64,000 nucleotides of DNA from positions 98,328-162,327 of the forward strand of contig NZ_FNUR01000009.1 of NCBI RefSeq assembly GCF_900108105.1, given 5' to 3'. Source of the stretch: Butyrivibrio sp. Su6. GTDB lineage: Bacteria; Bacillota; Clostridia; Lachnospirales; Lachnospiraceae. Position numbers and translations under genes: made by a program. Positions 8,180 to 16,765 of the stretch are shown here, piece by piece; the first letter of the stretch is position 1, and every line of letters begins with the position of its first letter. The notes under the pieces were generated by a model that did not search any database, had not been told where the DNA came from, and was given only the letters and a program-made list of their open reading frames with translations.

Positions 8180-10438
8180 ATGGAAAAAGAAATAGTTAAG
8201 GGATACATAGATCATTTTATATATAAGAACGAGGAAAATGGTTACGGCGTAGTGAACCTTATTGTGAACGAAGAGGAGGTCACCTGCACCGGAACCTTTA
8301 AGGATGCAGATGTGGGAGATACTCTCGAGATCGAGGGAACCTACGTTAATCATCCTGTATACGGCCAGCAGCTAAAGGTGAGCTCATACAAGATAACAGT
8401 GCCTGATGATGCGGTGTCAATGCAGAGGTATCTTGGTTCAGGCGCTATACGTGGAATTGGAGAGGCACTGGCTGCACGAATTGTTAAAAAATTTGGCGCA
8501 GATACCTTCAGGATCATTGAGGATGAGCCTGAAAGACTGGCTGAAATAAAGGGAATAAGTGAAAAGAAAGCCATAGATATTGCCATGCAGATGGCAGAAA
8601 AAAGAGAAATGCGAGATGCCATGATCTTTTTACAGAAATATGGTATCAGCAACAATATGGCGGTTAAGATATTCAATAACTATGGAACCAGAGTTTACGG
8701 GATCATTCAGGAGAATCCTTATCAGCTTGCTGACGATATAAGTGGAATCGGCTTTAAGACTGCTGATGAGATCGCTGCCAAAGTCGGAATTCGCGTGGAT
8801 TCTGAGTACCGCATCAGAAGCGGCATTCTTTTTACTTTGCTTCAGAGTTCGCTTGATGGAAATACCTACCTTCCCATGGAAGAGCTTGTTTCCAAGACTG
8901 AAGAGCTGCTTGTGCAGACCCCGGACCAGATGATCGATTCTGATAGCATAAGGACTCAGATTCAGAATCTGATGATGGACAAAAAACTCATAGCAAAAAA
9001 TAATGACAATATTTTCTCTGCAAATTTCTATTACGAAGAGCAGGGATCAGCTGTGATGCTGTCTGACCTCAATATTGCAGAGAATGTATCCCCTGCCGAT
9101 GAAGAGAGATACAGGCAGAGAATCCTTGATATAGAGAAAAGAAAGAACCTTCAACTTGATGACCTTCAAAGAGAGGCTGTGCTGAAGAGTATCTCAAACG
9201 GAATTGTCATAATAACAGGTGGTCCCGGTACAGGTAAGACCACTACCATCAATACAATAATTGAATATTATGCTAGCGAAGGCCTTGATATCCTTCTTGC
9301 TGCGCCCACAGGAAGAGCGGCCAAGAGAATGACAGAGGCAACCGGGTACGAGGCCAGAACTATTCACAGACTTCTGGAGGTATCAGGCCAGGTTGGCGAT
9401 GACGACACCAAGTCAGGAGCAGTAAGGTTTGAAAGGAACAGAGACAACCCTCTTGAGGCAGATGCCATCATTATAGACGAGATGTCTATGGTGGATATTC
9501 ATCTCTTTTACGCCTTATTGAAGGCACTTGTGCCAGGCGTGCATCTGATCCTTGTGGGAGACAGTTCCCAGCTCCCAAGTGTAGGACCGGGACAGGTTCT
9601 TGCGGATCTTATATCCAGCGGAAGATTTCCAACCATATATCTGCAAAAGATATTCAGGCAGGCTGAGGAGAGCGATATCGTTATGAACGCTCACAGGATC
9701 CACAATGGCCAGAAGCCGGTGCTTGATAATAAGAGTAAGGATTTCTTTTTCCTGGAAAGAAATGACGCGAATGTAATATACAAGCACATGATCCAGCTCA
9801 TAAGGGACAAGCTTCCGGGATATGTGGGAGCACAGCCTTATGATATACAGGTTCTGACACCTATGAAAAAGGGCCCCCTTGGTGCAATCCAGCTCAATCT
9901 GATCCTGCAGGAGTATCTCAACCCTCCGGATAAGTCCAAAAAAGAGCATGTCTATGGGGAGCTTACTTTGAGAGAAGGCGACAAGGTCATGCAGATAAAG
10001 AACAACTACCAGGCTCAGTGGGAAGTTGTTGGAAAGCATAACATTCCGGTGGATTCTGGGCTTGGCGTGTTTAACGGCGATATGGGGATTGTCAGAGAGA
10101 TAAACGAATATTCCCAGGACGTAGTGGTGGAATTTGATGAGCACAGGAGAGTCAGATATCCTTTTTCCGAACTGGATGAACTTGAGCTTTCCTACGCGAT
10201 CACTATCCACAAGTCTCAGGGAAGTGAGTATCCTGCCGTTATTATGCCCCTTTTAGGTGGACCAAGGATGCTGCTTAACAGGAACCTTCTTTATACGGCG
10301 GTCACAAGAGCCAAGAATACCGTGTGCATTTTGGGCAGCAGCCAGACAGTCCTTAACATGACTGCCAATGAGCAGCAGCTGAAAAGATATACCGGACTTA
10401 AAGATAGAATTAGAGAAGTATTTGATGCAGGTAATTGA
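8180..10438 (+). CDS. recD2: RecD2/RecD-like 5'-3' DNA helicase
   Basis: This superfamily 1B helicase is the RecD2 type of Firmicutes, which acts in DNA repair without RecBC. It has 752 residues, typical for RecD2. The N-terminal OB-like part is followed by helix-hairpin-helix repeats (about residues 85-190). Motifs: Walker A GGPGTGKTT at residues 347-355, Walker B IIDEMSMVD near 430, VGDSSQLPSVGPG, and the C-terminal UvrD-type motif TIHKSQGSEYP. The start fits known RecD2 N-termini (MEKEIVKGYIDHFIYKNEENG), yet no Shine-Dalgarno lies before it, and the -10 element at 8164-8172 predicts a leaderless message. The last 14 bases overlap comFC. Confidence 0.95.
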   Translation: MEKEIVKGYIDHFIYKNEENGYGVVNLIVNEEEVTCTGTFKDADVGDTLEIEGTYVNHPVYGQQLKVSSYKITVPDDAVSMQRYLGSGAIRGIGEALAARIVKKFGADTFRIIEDEPERLAEIKGISEKKAIDIAMQMAEKREMRDAMIFLQKYGISNNMAVKIFNNYGTRVYGIIQENPYQLADDISGIGFKTADEIAAKVGIRVDSEYRIRSGILFTLLQSSLDGNTYLPMEELVSKTEELLVQTPDQMIDSDSIRTQIQNLMMDKKLIAKNNDNIFSANFYYEEQGSAVMLSDLNIAENVSPADEERYRQRILDIEKRKNLQLDDLQREAVLKSISNGIVIITGGPGTGKTTTINTIIEYYASEGLDILLAAPTGRAAKRMTEATGYEARTIHRLLEVSGQVGDDDTKSGAVRFERNRDNPLEADAIIIDEMSMVDIHLFYALLKALVPGVHLILVGDSSQLPSVGPGQVLADLISSGRFPTIYLQKIFRQAEESDIVMNAHRIHNGQKPVLDNKSKDFFFLERNDANVIYKHMIQLIRDKLPGYVGAQPYDIQVLTPMKKGPLGAIQLNLILQEYLNPPDKSKKEHVYGELTLREGDKVMQIKNNYQAQWEVVGKHNIPVDSGLGVFNGDMGIVREINEYSQDVVVEFDEHRRVRYPFSELDELELSYAITIHKSQGSEYPAVIMPLLGGPRMLLNRNLLYTAVTRAKNTVCILGSSQTVLNMTANEQQLKRYTGLKDRIREVFDAGN

Positions 10439-11144
10439 AAATGTTCTGAATCTCATTTATCCAAGGCGTTGTCCTGTCTGCGACAATGTCCTTAGATATA
10501 AAGAGTCTAAAGACCTCGTTCATGAGGAATGTAAAAAGAAAATAAGATATATAGGAAGTCATGTCTGCGCGAAATGTGGAAAACCTTTAAAGCTAACTGA
10601 CCAGTCCGAATATTGCGCAGACTGTATGGCTATCAGACATAGATTCAACCGGGGATTTTCGGTTTTTAGTTATAGGAGTATCTCCGGATCCATATACAGA
10701 TTTAAGTACATGGGACGCAGGGAGTACGCTGATTTTTATGCAAAAGAAACTGCAAGAAAGCTTGGGAAAAAGCTAAACAGGCTTGGTATTGATGCAATAA
10801 TACCTGTTCCCATGCATAAGGATAAGCAGTATTTGAGAGGATACAATCAGGCAGCAGAATACGCTTCCAAGCTTTCGAAGCTGACAGGCATCCCTATGTA
10901 TGACGATGTGATAGTCAGGACCAGAGCCACCAGACCCATGAAGGAACTGGACCTTCGCGGGCGCCGCAATAATTTGAAAAAGGCTTTTAATATAATAAGA
11001 AATGATGTAAAATTTAAGTGTATACTCATTATCGATGACATCTATACAACTGGAAGTACCATTGATGAGATCGCCCATGAGTTTCAGATGGCAGGAGTTA
11101 AGGAAATATATTTTCTTACGCTGGCTATCGGGCAAACTACTTAA
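10425..11144 (+). CDS. comFC: ComF family phosphoribosyltransferase-like protein
   Basis: ComFC-type proteins take part in natural DNA uptake in Bacillus; their exact reaction is not settled. The N-terminus has a zinc-ribbon (CPVC at residues ~17-20, then CAKCGKPL and CADC). The C-terminal half is a type I phosphoribosyltransferase fold with the PRPP loop ILIIDDIYTTGSTIDE and the family motif RGYNQAAEYASKL. The ATG at 10425 overlaps the end of recD2; a TTG lies one codon before it. The protein has 239 residues. The order comFC-yvyF matches Bacillus, where these genes link competence and flagellar operons. Confidence 0.93.
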   Translation: MQVIENVLNLIYPRRCPVCDNVLRYKESKDLVHEECKKKIRYIGSHVCAKCGKPLKLTDQSEYCADCMAIRHRFNRGFSVFSYRSISGSIYRFKYMGRREYADFYAKETARKLGKKLNRLGIDAIIPVPMHKDKQYLRGYNQAAEYASKLSKLTGIPMYDDVIVRTRATRPMKELDLRGRRNNLKKAFNIIRNDVKFKCILIIDDIYTTGSTIDEIAHEFQMAGVKEIYFLTLAIGQTT

Positions 11145-11164
11145 GATAAATGGAGGTCAGATTT

Positions 11165-11572
11165 ATGAACTTACGGAATTGTTCAAGATGCGGAAAAATG
11201 TTTAACTACATTGGTGGACAGCCAATCTGTGAGCCTTGCAAAAAGGCAATCGAAGAGGATTTTCAGAAGGTTAAGACATACATACAGGAAAATCCTACTG
11301 CAGATTTAAAACAGATTGCTGAAGATAATGAAGTTACCACCAAACAGATTCAGCAGTGGATCCGTGAGGAAAGACTGATGTTCTCTGAAGGTTCACCGCT
11401 TAAGATGACTTGCGAGAAGTGCGGTGATCGTATTTTAACAGGAAGATTTTGTGCTAAATGTAAGGCAAGCATGGCAAATAACCTTAACGATACATTTGCT
11501 AAGCCTAAGCCAGCTATCCAGCAGCCGGTTAAACAAGATAAGAAGGCTGGAATGCGCTTCCTGGATACATAA
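11165..11572 (+). CDS. yvyF: YvyF-like flagellar operon zinc-ribbon protein
   Basis: The protein has 135 residues and two cysteine clusters: CSRCGKMF...CEPC near the N-terminus and CEKCGDR...CAKC near residue 83. Between them lies a helical region predicted to bind DNA (DLKQIAEDNEVTTKQIQQWI, about residues 45-64). This architecture is that of the TIGR03826/YvyF family, found between comFC and flgM in Bacillus. The ATG at 11165 is used because GGAGG (11152-11156) precedes it; an in-frame ATG at 11150 overlaps that site. No flgM or flgN follows here. The molecular function is unknown; MerR/helix-turn-helix-like DNA binding is an inference. Confidence 0.85.
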   Translation: MNLRNCSRCGKMFNYIGGQPICEPCKKAIEEDFQKVKTYIQENPTADLKQIAEDNEVTTKQIQQWIREERLMFSEGSPLKMTCEKCGDRILTGRFCAKCKASMANNLNDTFAKPKPAIQQPVKQDKKAGMRFLDT

Positions 11573-11581
11573 GGAGCAAAA

Positions 11582-11977
11582 ATGTTAAATGAAGACAAAG
11601 TCATTTTGATGACCAAAATGGCTGCATTTATGGATCGTGAAGGCAAAAAGAACGGAGCAATCAATTCCTATTTCAGGAGTGATTACATTGGCTTTAATAT
11701 ACTTAAGTCAGTGATCAGCGCAACAGTTGTCTTTGCTATTTGTGTTGGGGCTTATGCTCTTTACGATTTCGAAAATGTTTTATCTAATCTTTACAATACA
11801 GATAATTTATTGGCTATTGGCAGGAGGTACCTTATATACTACCTCCTGCTTGTTGGCGTGTATTCTCTTGTTTCATATATTATTTATTCCTATCGTTATT
11901 CCAAGATGCGTAAGAATATGAGACAGTATTATGGGGATCTTAAAAAGCTAGCTAGAATGTACGAGAAGGAAAAGTGA
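11582..11977 (+). CDS. Small two-TM membrane protein, function unknown
   Basis: I do not recognise a named family. The 131-residue protein has a soluble N-terminus of about 40 residues. Two hydrophobic spans follow (about residues 41-62 and 82-104), then a basic C-terminal tail (RYSKMRKNMRQYYGDLKKLARMYEKEK). Both ends are therefore predicted to be cytoplasmic. It starts 10 bases after yvyF with AAGGAG upstream and is followed after 4 bases by another unknown membrane protein and then cdaA, so it is probably in one operon with them. A role near c-di-AMP synthesis or the cell envelope is only a guess from position. Confidence 0.75.
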   Translation: MLNEDKVILMTKMAAFMDREGKKNGAINSYFRSDYIGFNILKSVISATVVFAICVGAYALYDFENVLSNLYNTDNLLAIGRRYLIYYLLLVGVYSLVSYIIYSYRYSKMRKNMRQYYGDLKKLARMYEKEK

Positions 11978-11981
11978 TATT

Positions 11982-12923
11982 ATGACATCATTATTGGAAT
12001 TAAAGCAGTATATCAAAAGATTTTATATCAAGAACGAAACATATCTTACATATGTCTGGAAGTTCTTACTTTCACTTATTTCAATTGCAGTTATCAACAA
12101 TAAGCTTGGATATATGAGCTCTCTGAACAATATGGCGATTGTTCTGATGGCATCACTTTTGTGCGCTATTTTACCTGCGAACTTTATCATTGTTATTTCA
12201 GCAGCATTCATTGTGGGACATCTCTTTGCGCTGGCTCCTGAATGTGCGCTGGTCACAGCGATAATCTTTGTCCTTATGTTTTTGTTGTATTTTAGATTTT
12301 CACCAAAAGATACTTTGGCAGTTGTACTTACTCCATTGTTTTATTTTATAGGACTTCCTTATGTGATGCCTCTTGCAATGGGACTTTTGGGCACACCTGC
12401 TTCAATGGTATCAGTTGGATTTGGAGTAGTAGTAGCATTCCTTATTTCATATTTTTCTTCAAATGCCACAGCTTTTGGAAGTGATGGTGTTGAGGAAGCA
12501 GCCAATGAATTCCAGTCTATAGTGTCAGGAATTGTTGGAAACAAGTCAATGATGGTTATGATAGTTGCATTTGCGATTACAATTGTTATTGTATATTTGA
12601 TCCGCAGATCTTCTGTTGATAACTCTTGGAAGATCGCTATTTCAGCAGGTGCCATATCACTTATTATCTGTATTCTTGTTGGTAATCTTATCTTCGATAC
12701 AGATATTGCTTTGGCAGGAGTGATAATCGGAACTGTTGTATCTGCACTACTTATGCTGGTAGTTGAGTTCTTTTCATTTAGCCTTGACTATAGCAGAACA
12801 GAGAAAGTGCAGTTCGAGGATGATGAATATTACTACTATGTAAAGGCTGTACCTAAGGTTACAGTTTCAACACCTGAGAGAAGAGTTAAGAAAATAAACC
12901 GCGCCAGAGAACAGCGCAGATGA
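11982..12923 (+). CDS. Polytopic membrane protein upstream of cdaA, function unknown
   Basis: This 313-residue protein has about eight to ten hydrophobic spans (between residues ~25 and 265). A charged acidic/basic tail ends in several arginines (KKINRAREQRR). I see no motif that identifies a transporter or enzyme. It starts 4 bases after the preceding small membrane protein and ends 16 bases before cdaA, so the three are probably translated from one message. Genomic position suggests a partner of the c-di-AMP/envelope cluster (cdaA-cdaR-glmM), but no sequence evidence supports a reaction or substrate. Confidence 0.75.
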   Translation: MTSLLELKQYIKRFYIKNETYLTYVWKFLLSLISIAVINNKLGYMSSLNNMAIVLMASLLCAILPANFIIVISAAFIVGHLFALAPECALVTAIIFVLMFLLYFRFSPKDTLAVVLTPLFYFIGLPYVMPLAMGLLGTPASMVSVGFGVVVAFLISYFSSNATAFGSDGVEEAANEFQSIVSGIVGNKSMMVMIVAFAITIVIVYLIRRSSVDNSWKIAISAGAISLIICILVGNLIFDTDIALAGVIIGTVVSALLMLVVEFFSFSLDYSRTEKVQFEDDEYYYYVKAVPKVTVSTPERRVKKINRAREQRR

Positions 12924-12939
12924 TCTATAAAGGAACACC

Positions 12940-13806
12940 ATGGAACAAATAGATTTTTTATTTGATTTCAACAGAACAAGTTTGCACATGCCAACTGTGA
13001 GATTCTCAGATATACTGGAGATTTTTATTATCGCGTTTCTGGTATATCATATTTTGGTGTGGGCAAAAAATACAAGGCTATGGTCACTTTTAAAGGGTGT
13101 CATAGTCATTGTTGTGTTTATTTTGGTTGCAGCTCTTTTTAATATGTCCACCATTTTGTGGATCGTGGAAAGAGTTTTCAGTATAGCTATTATTGCGATG
13201 GTTGTTATCCTGCAGCCGGAACTTCGTAAGGCTTTGGAAGAGCTGGGCAGGAAAAATTTCTTTTCCAATGTGTTATCACTTGGTGACCCAAAGACACAGG
13301 GAAGATTCTCAGACAGAACCCTGAATGAAATAGTCAGAGCCTGCGTGGAAATGGCTAAAGTCAGAACGGGTGCTCTGATAGTTATCGAGAACAACCATCC
13401 TTTAACTGAGTTTGAACGCACAGGAATTGAGGTTGACGGAATAGTAACAAGTCAGCTTCTTATCAATATTTTTGAGCACAACACTCCACTTCATGACGGA
13501 GCAGTTGTGATAAAGGGTGACAGGGTAACAGCTGCCACATGTTATTTGCCACTTTCTGACAACATGGGGATAGGTAAGGAACTTGGAACAAGACATCGTG
13601 CCGGTGTAGGTGTTTCTGAGGCAACAGATTCTCTTACGATCATTGTCTCTGAGGAAACAGGAAAGATCAGTATCGCTTATGAAGGCGAACTTGAGAGAGC
13701 TGTTGACAGCGACAGATTAAGGGAACGCCTGAGAATACTTCAGGATAAACACACTGAAGAGGCACCGATCAAGCACCTTGCCAGAAAGGCAAAGGCGAAA
13801 AAATGA
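12940..13806 (+). CDS. cdaA: Diadenylate cyclase CdaA
   Basis: CdaA makes c-di-AMP from two ATP. This messenger controls potassium and osmolyte transport and wall homeostasis. The protein has 288 residues. Three membrane spans occupy about residues 25-90, followed by the cytoplasmic DAC domain. Both catalytic motifs are intact: DGA at residues 186-188 and RHR at 218-220 (GTRHRAGVG). Start: AAAGGA upstream. The stop overlaps the start of cdaR (ATGA). The order cdaA-cdaR-glmM is the conserved Firmicute module in which CdaR and GlmM modulate the cyclase. Confidence 0.97.
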   Translation: MEQIDFLFDFNRTSLHMPTVRFSDILEIFIIAFLVYHILVWAKNTRLWSLLKGVIVIVVFILVAALFNMSTILWIVERVFSIAIIAMVVILQPELRKALEELGRKNFFSNVLSLGDPKTQGRFSDRTLNEIVRACVEMAKVRTGALIVIENNHPLTEFERTGIEVDGIVTSQLLINIFEHNTPLHDGAVVIKGDRVTAATCYLPLSDNMGIGKELGTRHRAGVGVSEATDSLTIIVSEETGKISIAYEGELERAVDSDRLRERLRILQDKHTEEAPIKHLARKAKAKK

Positions 13807-15080
13807 AAAAACTTACGTCTAATTGGGGGCTTAAACTCGCTTCACTAATATTTGCTATAATCGTCTGGTTTTTGGTTACCAATATAAATGACCCTGTAAC
13901 ATCGGTCAGATATACTAATATTCCGGTAACGCTTAAGAATACCAACCTTATTACGGATCAGGGCCAGGTTTACACAGTGCTTGATAACACAGATACCATC
14001 AGTGCTGTGACGATCTATGCACCAAGGTCAATAATCGATTCGCTCAGCCAGAACAATATCGTAGCAACAGCCGATATTCAGGACCTTTCAAGTCTTAATA
14101 CGGTCAGCATAAATGTCACTACCAACAAATATAGTGACAAGATTGAGAATATATCTACAAGTAATGATGTGGTCAAGCTCAGTGTAGAGCGCAAGGCTTC
14201 TAAGTCTCTTGCAATTACAGCTACTACGTCCGGAAGTCTTTCTGACGGATATGTAATAGGAGATGTTTCAACAGGTCAGAACATGATAAGGATCAACGGA
14301 CCTGAATCAATAGTACAGACTGTTCAGACCGCAGAGGTTGATGTGGATGTGACTGGATTTACATCCGACATTATCACCAATGCAGATATAGTTCTTTATG
14401 ATGCTGAAGGCAATCAGGTAGATACATCACAGATCTCCATGAATGCCAAAACAGTCAATGTTAACGTAACTATTTACGGAACCAAGTACGTTCCGCTTAA
14501 GTTTACGATAAAGGGCGAGCCGGCAAGTGGCTATGCTCTTACAGGCAAGATTGATACCAATCCTGATCAGGTGCTTATTGCTGGCAAGAACAGCACGATC
14601 GCTTCTGTAAAAGAGATTGTTATTGATGATGAACAGCTTGATGTAACAGGACTTACAGGAAACCTCGCATGCACGATCGATGTTGAGGATTATCTTCCAA
14701 GCGGAGTTATATTTGGAGATGCTGACTATAACGGTACTGCTGCAGTTGTTGTTCACATTGAAGGTATCACTGAAGAGACCTTTGATGTAGATCTTAAAAA
14801 TATCTCTATAGCCGGTGAAGTTGACGGTTATAGTGCTGAAATTGAAGATAGCGAGTACGATACTGTCTCACTGACACTTACAGGACTTGTGTCTACGATC
14901 AAGAGCGTATCTGCGTCTTCTTTGACAGGAACAGTAGATATTAACAGCTTTATACAGGATAGTGACAATGGGGAGCTTGCAGACGGAACCTACAGCGTCG
15001 ATGTTGACTGGAACCTTCCGGACGGTGTAAAGACCACCAATACTGTGAGCGTTTATGTGAAAATAGAAAAGAAAGAATAA
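13803..15080 (+). CDS. cdaR: CdaR (YbbR-domain) regulator of CdaA
   Basis: CdaR is a membrane-anchored extracytoplasmic protein that modulates CdaA. It has 425 residues, with one N-terminal hydrophobic span (residues ~8-24, GLKLASLIFAIIVWFLVT). Repeated YbbR beta-rich domains follow to the end; at least four copies are suggested by recurring V-NV/I-TV patterns (near residues 35-125, 130-220, 225-310, 320-420). The ATG overlaps the cdaA stop by four bases, indicating translational coupling. glmM follows after 13 bases. Confidence 0.93.
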   Translation: MKKLTSNWGLKLASLIFAIIVWFLVTNINDPVTSVRYTNIPVTLKNTNLITDQGQVYTVLDNTDTISAVTIYAPRSIIDSLSQNNIVATADIQDLSSLNTVSINVTTNKYSDKIENISTSNDVVKLSVERKASKSLAITATTSGSLSDGYVIGDVSTGQNMIRINGPESIVQTVQTAEVDVDVTGFTSDIITNADIVLYDAEGNQVDTSQISMNAKTVNVNVTIYGTKYVPLKFTIKGEPASGYALTGKIDTNPDQVLIAGKNSTIASVKEIVIDDEQLDVTGLTGNLACTIDVEDYLPSGVIFGDADYNGTAAVVVHIEGITEETFDVDLKNISIAGEVDGYSAEIEDSEYDTVSLTLTGLVSTIKSVSASSLTGTVDINSFIQDSDNGELADGTYSVDVDWNLPDGVKTTNTVSVYVKIEKKE

Positions 15081-15093
15081 CGAGGTTTTAGAA

Positions 15094-16443
15094 ATGGGAA
15101 GATTATTTGGAACAGACGGAGTCAGAGGAGTGGCTAACGATGAACTTACTCCACTTTTAGCTATGCAGCTTGGTCAGGCAGGAGCATATGTTTTATCAAA
15201 AGAAGTTAACCACAAGCCTACTATCATGGTTGGCTGCGATACAAGACTTTCAGGAGACATGCTTGCAAGTGCCCTTATGGCCGGTGCTTGTTCAGTAGGT
15301 GCTGATGTAGTTAATGTTGGTGTTATCCCAACTCCTGGTGTGGCTTATCTTACAAAGAAATACAGAGTAGATGCAGGTGTTGTTATCTCTGCTTCTCACA
15401 ACCCAATGGAGTTTAACGGAATCAAGTTTTTTGACGGAAATGGTTATAAGCTTCCTGATGCAATGGAAGACGAAATAGAAGCTCTTATCAAGAACAACAT
15501 GGAAGGCGTAAAGATGCCTACAGGTGCCGGAATTGGTAAGATCAAGAACCGTACAGATGCAAGAGAAGAGTATATCAACCACAACCTCAACGCTGTAGAT
15601 ATCAACCTTCAGGGAATGAAAGTTGTTATGGACTGTGCAGAAGGTGCATCTTTCTACACATCAGTAGAGGCTATCAGACAGCTCGGCGCAGAAGTAATAG
15701 TTATCCACAACAATCCTGATGGAACAAATATCAATGCAGGTTGCGGATCTACTCATATGGAAGAGCTTATGGGAAGAGTTGTTACTGAGAAGGCAAACAT
15801 CGGCCTTGCTTTTGACGGTGATGCAGACAGATTCCTTGCAGTAGATGAAAATGGTAAGATGGTAGACGGCGATGAGATCATGGCTATCATCGGAAAATAT
15901 ATGAAGGACAATGGCAAGCTTGCCAAAAATACAATCGTTGCAACTGTTATGAGTAATCTTGGTTTCTTCAAAATGGGAGAGAGAGAAGGAATCCAGATCG
16001 ACAAGACAAAAGTTGGCGACAGATATGTTCTTGAGCACATGAAAGAGATTGGAGCAAATCTTGGTGGTGAGCAGTCAGGACACATTATTTTCCTTGACGA
16101 TAACACAACAGGAGACGGACTTCTTTCAGCTCTCCATCTGTTAGAGGTTATGGTTAACACCAAAAAACCTTTATCAGAGCTTGCTAAAGTTATGGAGGTT
16201 ATGCCTCAGGCTCTTGTAAATGCACATGTTCCTACACACAAGAAGGATTCATATATGGAGTATCCTGAAATTGCAGGAGCTATTGAAGAACTTGAGAAAC
16301 AGTTTGCAGGAGATGGAAGAGTTCTTATCAGACCATCAGGTACAGAGCCACTTGTAAGAGTAATGATAGAGGGTAAGGATCAGGCTAAGATTGAGGAGGA
16401 AGCAAGGAAACTTGCGAAGTTGATCGAGGAGGTTATGCTATAA
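15094..16443 (+). CDS. glmM: Phosphoglucosamine mutase
   Basis: GlmM converts glucosamine-6-phosphate to glucosamine-1-phosphate, feeding UDP-GlcNAc for peptidoglycan and surface sugars. It has 449 residues, the family size. The catalytic serine lies in ISASHNP (Ser101), the metal site is DGDADR at residues 241-246, the sugar-binding loop is GGEQSGH, and the phosphate-binding loop is RPSGTEPLVRVM near the C-terminus. It sits in the conserved cdaA-cdaR-glmM cluster, where GlmM also binds and inhibits CdaA in other Firmicutes. HPr starts one base after its stop. Confidence 0.97.
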   Translation: MGRLFGTDGVRGVANDELTPLLAMQLGQAGAYVLSKEVNHKPTIMVGCDTRLSGDMLASALMAGACSVGADVVNVGVIPTPGVAYLTKKYRVDAGVVISASHNPMEFNGIKFFDGNGYKLPDAMEDEIEALIKNNMEGVKMPTGAGIGKIKNRTDAREEYINHNLNAVDINLQGMKVVMDCAEGASFYTSVEAIRQLGAEVIVIHNNPDGTNINAGCGSTHMEELMGRVVTEKANIGLAFDGDADRFLAVDENGKMVDGDEIMAIIGKYMKDNGKLAKNTIVATVMSNLGFFKMGEREGIQIDKTKVGDRYVLEHMKEIGANLGGEQSGHIIFLDDNTTGDGLLSALHLLEVMVNTKKPLSELAKVMEVMPQALVNAHVPTHKKDSYMEYPEIAGAIEELEKQFAGDGRVLIRPSGTEPLVRVMIEGKDQAKIEEEARKLAKLIEEVML

Positions 16444-16444
16444 T

Positions 16445-16708
16445 ATGGTAAGTCAGAAGGTGGTTATTACAAACCCTACTGGATTACATTTGCGACCTGC
16501 AGGTAATCTATGTAAGGTGGCAATGAACTATAAATCTCACATCACTTTTAGCTATGGCGATAATACTGCCAATGCCAAGAGTGTACTTAGTGTTCTTGGC
16601 GCTTGCATAAAGTGTGGCGATGAGCTGACTTTTAAATGCGATGGTCCGGATGAAGAAGAGGCTATGGAAGCCCTTGTTAAGGCTATCGAAACCGGTCTTG
16701 GCGAATAG
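16445..16708 (+). CDS. HPr-family phosphocarrier protein
   Basis: The protein has 87 residues. His15 in TGLHLRPAG is the PTS phosphorylation site. Ser46 in ANAKSVLSVLG is the regulatory HPr-kinase site; both fall exactly where expected. Leu replaces the usual Ala after His15. It starts one base after glmM with GAGGAGG inside the end of glmM (about 13 bases before the ATG). It could be the PTS HPr or a Crh-like paralogue. Presence of both His15 and Ser46 favours a full HPr, but its place next to glmM rather than ptsI leaves the role open. Confidence 0.9.
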   Translation: MVSQKVVITNPTGLHLRPAGNLCKVAMNYKSHITFSYGDNTANAKSVLSVLGACIKCGDELTFKCDGPDEEEAMEALVKAIETGLGE

Positions 16709-16765
16709 AATATTTTTGTGATAAACTATCACATGTTAAAAAATAGAGAGGAAATTGAACAGGAT

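Noticed and set aside
9515..10210. 231-residue open frame on the - strand
   Set aside because: It is antisense to recD2, whose motifs are complete; no start signal supports it.
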